From UBA7332 sp051648105 (lineage in GTDB: Bacteria; Bacteroidota; Bacteroidia; Bacteroidales; UBA7332), in assembly GCA_051648105.1 (NCBI GenBank), contig JBOFEN010000034.1, positions 1-48,647 of the forward strand: a stretch of DNA of 48,647 nt. The letters are read 5' to 3'. The translations under genes were made by a program, and so were the position numbers. The stretch's first letter is position 1. Each line of letters starts with the position of its first letter. Shown here piece by piece: positions 34,265-42,631 of this stretch. The notes under the pieces were generated by a model, which was given only the letters and a program-made list of their open reading frames with translations, was not told the origin of the DNA and did no database searches.

Positions 34265-35536
34265 TTAATCTTCGTAACGGATGATTGTTTGCTCGCGGTC
34301 TGGACCAACAGAAACAATCTTGATTGGCACTTCGAGCTCTTGCTCTAGGAATGCTAGGTAGTTGTTGTACTCCTCTGGGAACTCATCTTCGCTGCTTACG
34401 CGAGTCATGTCTGATTGCCATCCTGGTAGTTCAACATATACAGGTTCAACTCCTGACTCTATGCTATAAGGGAATGTCTCTGTCTCTACACCATTAACAC
34501 GGTAAGCAACACATGCCTTGATAGTTTCTAGTTCGTCAAGAACGTCACTCTTCATCATGATAAGCTGAGTAACTCCGTTGATCATCACTGCATATTTAAG
34601 CGCAACAAGGTCAATCCATCCACAACGGCGAGGACGACCTGTTGTGGATCCGTACTCACGACCTTTGTCTCTGATAGCTTGTCCCATCTCATCGAAGAGT
34701 TCTGTTGGGAATGGTCCGCTACCAACACGAGTACAGTAGGCTTTGAAGATACCATAAACCTCACCAATCTTAGTTGGAGCAATACCTAGGCCAGTACAAG
34801 CACCTGCAGAAACTGTATTTGAAGATGTCACGAATGGGTATGAGCCAAAGTCGATATCTAGCATAGTACCTTGAGCACCTTCTGCTAGTATCTTTTTGCC
34901 ATCCTTCATTGATTGGTTAACAAGGTGCTCACTATCAACGAATTTAAATCTCTTAAGTACCTCAACACCTTCAAACCAAGCTTTCTCAAGTTCTGAGAGT
35001 GCTGAATAGTCGAACTTATAGTTGTCAAGAATATATTTATGTCTCTCGATTGCAGCTGCATATTTCTGATCGAAATCAAGCTCAATATCACCTACACGAA
35101 GGCCATTTCGGCTAATCTTGTCTGTGTAAGTTGGGCCGATACCTTTAAGAGTTGATCCAATTTTCTCTTTACCTTTAGCTTCTTCGTATGCAGCATCAAG
35201 AAGACGGTGAGTTGGAAGGATAAGGTGAGCCTTCTTAGAGATGAATAGTCTGTCTGTAAGATCATGACCTGCAGCCTCTAGTTTGGCAATCTCAAGTTTG
35301 AAGATTGCAGGATCAAGTACTACACCATTACCAATAATATTTGTCTTGTTTCCCTGAAAAACTCCAGAAGGAATAGTGTGAAGCACGAACTTCTTACCGT
35401 CGAACTCAAGTGTATGACCTGCATTTGGCCCACCTTGAAAACGAGATATTACATCATACGATGGTGTCATCACATCTACAACCTTACCTTTACCTTCGTC
35501 TCCCCATTGAAGACCCAATAAAACGTCGACTTTCAT
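34265..35536 (-). CDS. purA: Adenylosuccinate synthetase
   Basis: Joins IMP and aspartate with GTP in the first committed step of AMP synthesis. The 423-residue product has the expected length and begins with the P-loop LQWGDEGKGKVVD. Family blocks follow: NAGHTLEFDGKKFVLHTIPSG, LILPTHRLLD, GIGPTYTDKISRNGLRV, LAEGAQGTMLDIDFGSYPFVTSSN and YGSTTGRPRRCGWIDLVALKYA. A Fur-family gene lies 60 bases upstream on the same strand, so co-transcription is possible. Confidence 0.98.
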   Translation of the reverse strand: MKVDVLLGLQWGDEGKGKVVDVMTPSYDVISRFQGGPNAGHTLEFDGKKFVLHTIPSGVFQGNKTNIIGNGVVLDPAIFKLEIAKLEAAGHDLTDRLFISKKAHLILPTHRLLDAAYEEAKGKEKIGSTLKGIGPTYTDKISRNGLRVGDIELDFDQKYAAAIERHKYILDNYKFDYSALSELEKAWFEGVEVLKRFKFVDSEHLVNQSMKDGKKILAEGAQGTMLDIDFGSYPFVTSSNTVSAGACTGLGIAPTKIGEVYGIFKAYCTRVGSGPFPTELFDEMGQAIRDKGREYGSTTGRPRRCGWIDLVALKYAVMINGVTQLIMMKSDVLDELETIKACVAYRVNGVETETFPYSIESGVEPVYVELPGWQSDMTRVSSEDEFPEEYNNYLAFLEQELEVPIKIVSVGPDREQTIIRYED

Positions 35537-35596
35537 AATGTATATATGTATATATTAGTATATTTCTCTAGAAAACAGAAACAAAAAAATAACCCA

Positions 35597-36070
35597 CTAT
35601 TGTGGATTATTCTCTTTTTTAGAAGTTTTACGAGAACACTTACTACATACCCCGTAGATATATAGACTGTAGTGATTTAACGTAAATCGAGGTAGCTTTT
35701 TGGCGTTTATCACCTCCTTCACTGCAATATCTTTGACCTCTTTGATACAACCGCACACAGTGCAGATCAAATGGTGGTGGTCATCCACATTGTACGCTCT
35801 CTCGTAGTGGGCATTATTCCCAAAACGGTGGCGGGCAACTAGCTTGCTATCAACGAGTAGCTCCATTGTATTGTAGAGTGTTGCTTTACTGACAATGTGC
35901 TTTGGATTGTTGATTGCATTGTATAGTGTATCTATGTCGAAGTGATCCTCCTCGGAGTTGTAAATAAACTCCAAGATGGTGTAACGTTCGGTGGTTTTCC
36001 GATGCCCCTTTTCGTTGAGGTATTCGGTAAGCTCACGTTTTACTTTATCAATAATGTTCTCTTCGGACAT
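35597..36070 (-). CDS. Fur-family transcriptional regulator
   Basis: A 157-residue metal- or peroxide-responsive regulator. The winged helix is at about residues 20-85 (RKTTERYTILEFIY, HIVSKATLYNTMELLVD). The dimerisation domain has HHHLICTVCG (Cys103, Cys106) and a second pair CSKC (Cys142, Cys145), which together form the structural zinc site. Fur, PerR and Zur cannot be told apart from sequence alone. A Bacteroidota-type promoter lies just upstream. Confidence 0.92.
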   Translation of the reverse strand: MSEENIIDKVKRELTEYLNEKGHRKTTERYTILEFIYNSEEDHFDIDTLYNAINNPKHIVSKATLYNTMELLVDSKLVARHRFGNNAHYERAYNVDDHHHLICTVCGCIKEVKDIAVKEVINAKKLPRFTLNHYSLYIYGVCSKCSRKTSKKENNPQ

Positions 36071-36096
36071 ACTAACTAGTTAATGGATTGGTGACA

Positions 36097-36127
36097 CAAA
36101 ATTAATATGTTTTTGTCATATGCCCAA
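36097..36127 (-). promoter_or_regulatory. Promoter of the Fur-family gene
   Basis: On the minus strand TAATTTTG (36097-36104) matches TAnnTTTG, with TTGG (36124-36127) 19 bases upstream. Confidence 0.65.
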
Positions 36128-36133
36128 GTAATA

Positions 36134-36790
36134 TCAGGCGTAATATGCAAACTCTGTCTCTAATTCGGCTTTAATAGTCATTATTCTTTCAGATTGCTCT
36201 TGGCTGATTCTATCGATGATCTTGGCTCTTACCTCTTGGCTAACTCTGCCTAATCTCTTAATAGCATTCATCGCTGTAAAGAACTCAGTCTCGTTGCTCT
36301 CTCTCTCTAGTGTACTGCAAAGTTTTTCGATAACCATTGAGATATTCTCATCAGAGAACTTTTGACCTTGCATAAGAGTTCGAACAAGGGTAATAGAGCC
36401 AACGATACGTACCATCTTAATGTCTGAGTCGAGCCATTCCATTACTAGGGCCTCCGCTTGTGGTAGTTTACAGAATATATTCATCGAGAACTGTTCAGCT
36501 ATCTCAAGGTGTTCAATCTTACTAGCCATCTGCGTTGCCTTTGCCGGAGTTACTGCATCTAGGGGATAGATTAATGTTGCTACGATTAGTGATTCACGTA
36601 CATTCTCCGTTAGTAATCTATCGGCTAGTTCTTGGTCTCCAGTATATTTTTGAGCTATCTGCTTTATTGTTGGTAGCGATACTCCAAAGTTTAGTTTGTA
36701 GTTAATCCCTTTCTCTCTCATATACGAAGATGTTACTCCATTCATGGCAAGACGAAACCTCTTCTTTAGTTCTCTTACTTTATCATCCAT
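36134..36790 (-). CDS. DNA alkylation repair (AlkD-like HEAT-repeat) protein
   Basis: The 218-residue all-helical protein resembles the AlkD/DNA alkylation repair family: R-FRLAMNGVTSSYMREKGINYKLNFGVSLPTIKQIAQKY, then tandem HEAT-like helices (ESLIVATLIYPLD, KMVRIVGSITLVRTLM, FFTAMNAIKRLG). AlkD excises bulky alkylated bases. Catalytic residues cannot be confirmed by eye, so some members of this family may be non-catalytic. It has its own promoter candidate. Confidence 0.75.
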   Translation of the reverse strand: MDDKVRELKKRFRLAMNGVTSSYMREKGINYKLNFGVSLPTIKQIAQKYTGDQELADRLLTENVRESLIVATLIYPLDAVTPAKATQMASKIEHLEIAEQFSMNIFCKLPQAEALVMEWLDSDIKMVRIVGSITLVRTLMQGQKFSDENISMVIEKLCSTLERESNETEFFTAMNAIKRLGRVSQEVRAKIIDRISQEQSERIMTIKAELETEFAYYA

Positions 36791-36826
36791 ATTGTAATCT
36801 TGTAGCTTTAATATTGATTATATAGA

Positions 36827-36834
36827 CAAAGATA
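36827..36834 (-). promoter_or_regulatory. -7 box of the AlkD-like gene
   Basis: TATCTTTG on the minus strand matches TAnnTTTG exactly and lies about 40 bases before the start codon. No clear -33 box. Confidence 0.55.
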
Positions 36835-36880
36835 GCTATTTATATTATACCCTCTAGTGAGATTAGATAACTATAAACAT

Positions 36881-36944
36881 AAATAGCATACCTATAAGTT
36901 ATTATCGAGAGTTACTCAAAAATGAACTTATTGGTATGCTATTT
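36881..36944 (-). terminator. Terminator of the RND efflux operon
   Basis: AAATAGCATACC and ATAAGTT pair with AACTTAT and GGTATGCTATTT, giving a stem of about 19 bp with one mismatch. It begins 25 bases after the outer-membrane protein stop codon. Confidence 0.75.
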
Positions 36945-36969
36945 ACTATTGTTTAGTATAAGAGGAGTA

Positions 36970-38235
36970 CTACTCTACTACCTCTAGTCCTCCGATAATG
37001 CGAACATATTCAGAGATAGCCATCTTATGTGCCATATTATGTTGAATAAGATTGCTGCGAGCATTGATCCACGAAAGTTGTGATTGCAAAACATCTAGTA
37101 TCGTCAATCTACCTTCATTGTAAGAGAATGTGTTTATCTCCAAACTTCGGTCTGCAATAGCAACACTCTGGTTTGCTATATCAACCAATGAGGTAGACTC
37201 CTCAAGGTTTGTCCAAGCATTACTCAATTCGAGAGATATCTGATCTGCGCTCTTCTGTAGCTCTAACTCCTTGATGTTGATATTTGCTTTTGCTGCTCTA
37301 GTGGTGTATTTTCTATCTCCCCACTGAAGAAGAGGAATTCTTACACCTACGAATGCTGCTGCAACCCACATCTCTTTAAGGATAACATTGTTGTTTGTAT
37401 ACCCGGCTGTTAGACCTGTATAGATCTTCGGGTTTACCTTTGACATTGCTTGGCCTTTCTGAGCCTTAGCTAACTCAACTTGTAACTCTGCAATATGAAA
37501 ATCTGATCTATTGTTCAATGTCTCACCCAAGCTCTTTTGTTGTGGATTGAGCATAGGCATAGTAATAGTGTCAGATGGTTGATAAAGAGCCATTGGATCC
37601 TCTCCCATAAGGATATTGAGGGATTGCTGAGCTATGGCGTTGGACTTCTTGGAATTGACCAATGCTAATTCAGCCTCTTTGAGACGAGTCTCAACCATTA
37701 AAAGATCTGTTCGGCTGATAAGACCATTATTGAAACGATCACTCACGACCTCATAGAGATTCTTAACAATCCTCAAATATTCAACCATCTGCTCATACAA
37801 ATCTTTATTTGCAGAGGCTGTCCAATAGACTAAATCAGCTTGGTAAATAATATTATCTATAGTCAAGTTTTCTCCACCAATAGCGATCTCTTTCTCTAGC
37901 TTGGCACCCTGAGACTGCTTATTTGTATAGCCTCCATCCCAGATATTCTGTGTTAGCACAGCTACCCCTTTATAAATATGCGGAGTTAGCCCACCCTTTT
38001 CTAGCTCACGAAGGTTCAACGTGTAGTCACCCTGAAGCTCTATCTTAGGAAGGAATCCTGTTCGGATACTCTTTCCTTGAGCATCTGAGGCAACAACTCC
38101 TGCTGCAGCTCTCTTTACATCTTGGTTATACCCAACAACTCTCTCTCTGTAATTATCTAGAGATAGTGGTTCTTGAGCAAATGTGCTCAAGAAGATGCAA
38201 CCAAAAGCTGATGTTATTATACTCTTTAATCTCAT
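36970..38235 (-). CDS. TolC-family outer-membrane efflux protein
   Basis: Outer-membrane channel of a tripartite pump. The 421-residue protein has a signal peptide (IITSAFGCIFLSTFAQ) and two repeated helical outer-membrane-efflux halves, each with long Asn/Gln/Leu-rich amphipathic helices. The second half ends with TFSYNEGRLTILDVLQSQLSWINARSN, a typical TolC repeat motif. It starts 7 bases downstream of the pump gene and is the last gene of the operon. Confidence 0.93.
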   Translation of the reverse strand: MRLKSIITSAFGCIFLSTFAQEPLSLDNYRERVVGYNQDVKRAAAGVVASDAQGKSIRTGFLPKIELQGDYTLNLRELEKGGLTPHIYKGVAVLTQNIWDGGYTNKQSQGAKLEKEIAIGGENLTIDNIIYQADLVYWTASANKDLYEQMVEYLRIVKNLYEVVSDRFNNGLISRTDLLMVETRLKEAELALVNSKKSNAIAQQSLNILMGEDPMALYQPSDTITMPMLNPQQKSLGETLNNRSDFHIAELQVELAKAQKGQAMSKVNPKIYTGLTAGYTNNNVILKEMWVAAAFVGVRIPLLQWGDRKYTTRAAKANINIKELELQKSADQISLELSNAWTNLEESTSLVDIANQSVAIADRSLEINTFSYNEGRLTILDVLQSQLSWINARSNLIQHNMAHKMAISEYVRIIGGLEVVE

Positions 38236-38242
38236 AATCTGA

Positions 38243-41200
38243 TTAACCTTTAATTTTTAACATAGCACAATATGTAACTGGCAGAACAAATAGTGTTAGG
38301 ATAGATGCTACAAGTAGACCTCCCATGATTGTTGCTGCCATACCACCGAACATCGCATCGAAAAGAAGTGGTGTCATACCTAAGATGGTAGTACCTGATG
38401 CCATGACTACTGGGACAATCCTAGACTTTGTTGCCTCAACAACTGCATCTAGAGGAGCCAATCCTGCATTCACCTCAATCTCAATTTGATCCACAAGTAC
38501 GATAGCATTCTTTATGTTCATACCTATAAGCCCAAGTACCCCTAATATGGCAAAGAAGTCAAAGCTTTTGCCCATCACTACCAATCCAAAGACAACTCCA
38601 ATGAAGATAAGTGGTATCATCATAAGAATTACACCTGGCTTGACATAGTTTCTAAATAGGAATAGAAGAGTGATGAAGATAAGCATGAAGGTAAGTGGCA
38701 TATTCTCAGCAAGAGCACTGTTTGAGCTATCCTGCTCTTCACGCTCACCAAGATAGCGCATTGTGTAACCCTCTGGAAGAGAGATCTCACTCTGCATTCT
38801 ATCCCATACGGCAGTAAAGGCAGCAATTCCATTAACACCTCTTGCAGGATCACACTGTGCCATCATCAAACGCTGACGGTTATAACGACGAACCATGTTA
38901 TACTTAAAGTCATAATCAAGGTTTTCTGTTACCTGCTCTAGTGGCACAGTATTTCCATTGCTTGTAAATACAGGTATAGTCTTCAGATTATTCAAACTAA
39001 AGCCATCTATATCCTTATCCTTGATCAATATTGGTAATGTTCTATCTAGCTGTCGGTACTCACCAATAGACATACCATCAGTTGACACCTTTATTGCTTG
39101 AGCTAATGATTGGCGTGTAACACCAAGAAGTTGTCCCTTCTCCTGAGAGTAAGTAGGCAACCAAGCTACAGCTTTCTTACGCCAGCTGCTTCTTATGTTT
39201 TCCACCTCAGGCATTCTCTCCATGATATCCATAGCTTGATTGGTCAACATCTCCAATGTATCAACATTGGAACCAGTAAAACCTATCTCTATGGCACTCT
39301 CTGGTAGAGGCGAAAGCTTGAATAGACTAGAGCGAACTAGGATGTTAGGGTGCTTCGCACGGATATACTCCTCGAAGTTTGCCTCATGCTCTTTGGTCAA
39401 ATCTTGGTCGTGTAGTTCAACTAGAATATTAGCAAAGTTGTCACTCGGTCCAATAGATGAACTAGCTAGGTAGTAGCGAAGTGGAGATGCCCCCATTGTG
39501 ATAGATACAGTTTTCACTTCTGGCATAGCCAAAAGGTCTGCTTCAATCCCCATAACTTCACGCTCAACAGCCTTTATTGAGTATCCCTCTTCCCAGAAAA
39601 GGTCTGCTCTATAGTATGGTTTATCTAGGTTAGGGAAGAAGTTCTGTGGCATCAATCCCATAACTGTCATAGCAACAAAGAATGCTACTACTGCACCTGC
39701 GATAGTAAACCATCTTTTTGATATCAATGAACGAAGTATCGATTCAAATTTATGATAGAATTTCGTATCGTATGGATCAGCCGAAGAGTCTCCAGTAGAT
39801 GCTTTCAATATAAAGTTACCAAACACAGGAGTCTGTGTAAGTGCTAATACCCAACTCAAGAATAGTGATATTGCCAATACAATAAATAGAGGCTTCACGA
39901 TCTCTGCTACCGCAGATGGAGCTAAATAAAGAGGTAGGAACGAGCATATCGCTATAAATGTAGCTCCAAGCAGACCCCATTGTGGAACTGTTGCACCGTC
40001 AATAAGTGCTTTTGAGCGTTCGACACCTCGTCTTATAGATATCTGAGCATTGTCAGTTACAACAATTGCATTATCTACTAGCATACCCATTGCAATAATA
40101 AATCCAGCTAGCGAGGTTCTGTTTAGACCCACGTTAATGAATTGCATAATAAGAAGTGTACCACCAATAGAGAATACCAAAGAGCTACCTATCAAGATAC
40201 CTGCTCTCATACCCATCACGAGCATGATAATAATAACTACAATAAGAACCGATTCTATAAGGTTTATGATGAACCCATTATTTGCCTCTTTGGCAATTAC
40301 ATCCTCAGGATATAGAGCCATAATCTCTAACCCAGCAGGGAGTTGAGACTCCACCTCATCAAGTTTCTCGCGAACAAGCTCACCAGCTTTAACTACGTCA
40401 CGCTCTGGATCTGTAGAAACACCAATACCAATTGCTCTCTTACCATTTACTCTCATCTTATTGCTTGGAGGATCCATATAGCCGATCTCGATATCAGCGA
40501 TATCCCCAAGACGAATAAATTGACCTGTATTAGTCTTTATTAGCTGGTTTCTAATATCATCAAGAGTCTTGTATGTTCCATCGGCAACAATCTTGAGTTG
40601 TAGATCTCCAGCTTGTTTCATCCCAGAGTTCACCAACTGGTTTTGAGAGCTGATAGTTTGAGCTACAGTCTGTGTAGATACTCCTAAGTTTGCCAACTTT
40701 GCAGAAGACATGAATACATTTACTACTTCATATTGGTCACCAAAAAGAGTAACCTTCTGAACACCATCTACTGTAACTATTCGTGTCTTGATCTCTTCTG
40801 CCCAATTACGCATCTCAGAGTATGTGAAACCCTCTTCGGCAGTAAGAGTATAGTATATACCAAAAACATCACCAAAGTCATCACCAACACTGATAGCTGA
40901 TGCACCATTAGGGAGTTTAGGTTGTATATTCAGAACCTTACGTCTTAGTTCATCCCACATCTGAGGTATCTCCTCTGCGGGTGTACTAGGAAGAAGTTCA
41001 ATCGATATTTTTGACATACCATAATAAGAGTCAGACTTAATACGGTACACTCTTCTCATACTTTGAATCTCACGTTCGATAGGCTCAGTGATCAACTGTT
41101 CAACCTCCTCAGGTGTTGCACCAGGATATTGAGTGATCAACACACACTGTTTAATAACGAATGGTGAGTCCTCTTTCTTCCCCAACTTATCAAAAGCCGA

Positions 41201-41278
41201 AATCCCTCCAAGCAAAAGTAATGCAAGGAAGAAGAATATGATCTTTTGATTCTTGAGTGAATAGGTAGCTAAATTCAT
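38243..41278 (-). CDS. RND efflux transporter permease
   Basis: A 1011-residue inner-membrane proton antiporter of the RND superfamily. The start NLATYSLKNQKIIFFFLALLLLGG is the first helix. PGATPEEVEQLITEPIEREIQS, GMLVDNAIVVTDNAQ (fourth-helix charged residue) and the second-half GLIGMNIKNAIVLVDQIE are hallmarks. Two large periplasmic loops are present. Sequence style is closer to the hydrophobe exporters (HAE/AcrB-like) than to heavy-metal exporters, but the substrate is uncertain. Flanked by its adaptor (21 bases upstream) and outer-membrane channel. Confidence 0.95.
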   Translation of the reverse strand: MNLATYSLKNQKIIFFFLALLLLGGISAFDKLGKKEDSPFVIKQCVLITQYPGATPEEVEQLITEPIEREIQSMRRVYRIKSDSYYGMSKISIELLPSTPAEEIPQMWDELRRKVLNIQPKLPNGASAISVGDDFGDVFGIYYTLTAEEGFTYSEMRNWAEEIKTRIVTVDGVQKVTLFGDQYEVVNVFMSSAKLANLGVSTQTVAQTISSQNQLVNSGMKQAGDLQLKIVADGTYKTLDDIRNQLIKTNTGQFIRLGDIADIEIGYMDPPSNKMRVNGKRAIGIGVSTDPERDVVKAGELVREKLDEVESQLPAGLEIMALYPEDVIAKEANNGFIINLIESVLIVVIIIMLVMGMRAGILIGSSLVFSIGGTLLIMQFINVGLNRTSLAGFIIAMGMLVDNAIVVTDNAQISIRRGVERSKALIDGATVPQWGLLGATFIAICSFLPLYLAPSAVAEIVKPLFIVLAISLFLSWVLALTQTPVFGNFILKASTGDSSADPYDTKFYHKFESILRSLISKRWFTIAGAVVAFFVAMTVMGLMPQNFFPNLDKPYYRADLFWEEGYSIKAVEREVMGIEADLLAMPEVKTVSITMGASPLRYYLASSSIGPSDNFANILVELHDQDLTKEHEANFEEYIRAKHPNILVRSSLFKLSPLPESAIEIGFTGSNVDTLEMLTNQAMDIMERMPEVENIRSSWRKKAVAWLPTYSQEKGQLLGVTRQSLAQAIKVSTDGMSIGEYRQLDRTLPILIKDKDIDGFSLNNLKTIPVFTSNGNTVPLEQVTENLDYDFKYNMVRRYNRQRLMMAQCDPARGVNGIAAFTAVWDRMQSEISLPEGYTMRYLGEREEQDSSNSALAENMPLTFMLIFITLLFLFRNYVKPGVILMMIPLIFIGVVFGLVVMGKSFDFFAILGVLGLIGMNIKNAIVLVDQIEIEVNAGLAPLDAVVEATKSRIVPVVMASGTTILGMTPLLFDAMFGGMAATIMGGLLVASILTLFVLPVTYCAMLKIKG

Positions 41279-41299
41279 ATTGTTCTATTTATCTAAGTA

Positions 41300-42346
41300 T
41301 TATTGAATAACCTTTACCTTCTCTCCTTGCTTCAATTGAGCAACTCCAGCGGTCACAACAATCTCCTTAGCGTTTAGTCCAGACTCAACACCAACCATAT
41401 CTGATGATGTTAGGCTCCCTAACTTAACAACTCTTCTAGTTACAGTATTAGTCTCCGTAGAAACAACCCAAACAGAAGTCTCTTTAGTCTCCCTATCTGA
41501 GAATACAGCAGTCAAAGGAACAGCAACAGATGTAGCGTTGTTGGTTGGCACGTTCATCTTCACCAAACAAGAGAATCCTGGTTTAATGAAGTGGCGTACT
41601 GCATCAAACTCTGGGTCCTCGATAAATAGTGTAACAGGTATACCGGATCCATCAGGAGATACATCCATTATCTCTTTAACCCTAGCTTTGTACTCTTTGC
41701 CTTTGAAAGCATCAAACTCAACCACAAAATTCTTCTCTCCTTGAAGTAGAGGCCATGTATTATCAGCTACTGTAAACCAAACATAAAGATCTGTTGGGTC
41801 TACTAGCATAACGATTGGCTCACCAGCTTGAACCTTCTGAAAGTTCTCAACTAATTTCTTCTGTATGGTACCTGCGAATGGAGCTATAAGTTTAGTATCA
41901 ATAATCTTATTCTGCGAGTTTTCATAGCTCGCTTTTGCTCTCTCGTAATTTGTATGAGCATTCTCATAATCTTGTTTAGATACTGCCTCCATCTCATAAA
42001 GACGTTTGAAACGATCTATCTGTGACTTTGCTGTTTCATAAGCAGCTTTATCTACTTCCAACTGAAGTACATAGTCACGAGTATCAAGCTCTGCTATAAC
42101 ATCGCCTCTTTTAACTCTTTGACCAGCCACAATATTAAGTCTCTCTAACTGCCCAGAGACACGAAAGGCTAGATTACTAAATCTCTCAGTAGCAACAACT
42201 CCTGCAAAATCCTTATCTATGCTAGATAAAGGTATAGCTGTTGCAGCCTTAACGGTGCGAACAGTCTCTTTCTGAGTTGTCTCTTTGCTGCCACAAGATG
42301 CTAAGAAAGCAAAAAGAGCAATAATTGATAAATAACTAAATTTCAT
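41300..42346 (-). CDS. RND periplasmic adaptor lipoprotein
   Basis: Membrane-fusion subunit linking pump and outer-membrane channel. Residues 1-18 are a lipoprotein signal ending in the lipobox FLASC (Cys18). The lipoyl-like hairpin is marked by RLNIVAGQRVKRGDVIAELDTRDY and its partner IAPFAGTIQKKLVENFQKVQAGEPIVMLVD, separated by a coiled coil. A beta-barrel and a membrane-proximal domain follow (348 residues). First gene of the three-gene operon. Confidence 0.94.
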   Translation of the reverse strand: MKFSYLSIIALFAFLASCGSKETTQKETVRTVKAATAIPLSSIDKDFAGVVATERFSNLAFRVSGQLERLNIVAGQRVKRGDVIAELDTRDYVLQLEVDKAAYETAKSQIDRFKRLYEMEAVSKQDYENAHTNYERAKASYENSQNKIIDTKLIAPFAGTIQKKLVENFQKVQAGEPIVMLVDPTDLYVWFTVADNTWPLLQGEKNFVVEFDAFKGKEYKARVKEIMDVSPDGSGIPVTLFIEDPEFDAVRHFIKPGFSCLVKMNVPTNNATSVAVPLTAVFSDRETKETSVWVVSTETNTVTRRVVKLGSLTSSDMVGVESGLNAKEIVVTAGVAQLKQGEKVKVIQ

Positions 42347-42405
42347 TGTTTGATTAAGTTTATAGTGTTCTTGATAATAATCTTTATAAATTCCTATTGG
42401 GGGTG

Positions 42406-42413
42406 TAAATGTA
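42406..42413 (-). promoter_or_regulatory. Probable -7 box of the RND operon
   Basis: TACATTTA on the minus strand matches 7 of 8 positions of TAnnTTTG and lies about 60 bases before the adaptor start. Confidence 0.4.
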
Positions 42414-42441
42414 AATCATAAAAGCCTAAAAACGACTGCCC

Positions 42442-42493
42442 ATAGACACTAATTAACAATGAATCGTTAACGACTATGCGGTAAAGTGTCTAT
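42442..42493. promoter_or_regulatory. Nested inverted repeats upstream of the RND operon
   Basis: The outer arms ATAGACACT (42442-42450) and AGTGTCTAT (42485-42493) enclose an inner TTAAC/GTTAA palindrome (42453-42470). It lies about 30 bases upstream of the predicted -7 box, where a regulator could bind. No regulator gene is adjacent. Confidence 0.4.
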
Positions 42494-42570
42494 TTAGAAA
42501 TTATTCACACACAAAGGGCTAAAACTTTACAGTTTAAACAACTGCTTTTGGGCTTTGTTCAACAAAAAAA

Positions 42571-42615
42571 GAGATAAAGAGGTTAGTTTAGTTGAATAAA
42601 CTCCCTCTTTATCTC
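42571..42615 (-). terminator. Terminator of the GHL10 gene
   Basis: GAGATAAAGAGG (42571-42582) pairs with the CCTCTTTATCTC arm ending at 42615. On the minus strand a run of seven T follows (A-run at 42564-42570). Confidence 0.85.
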
Positions 42616-42631
42616 CTATTAGATTAAACTA

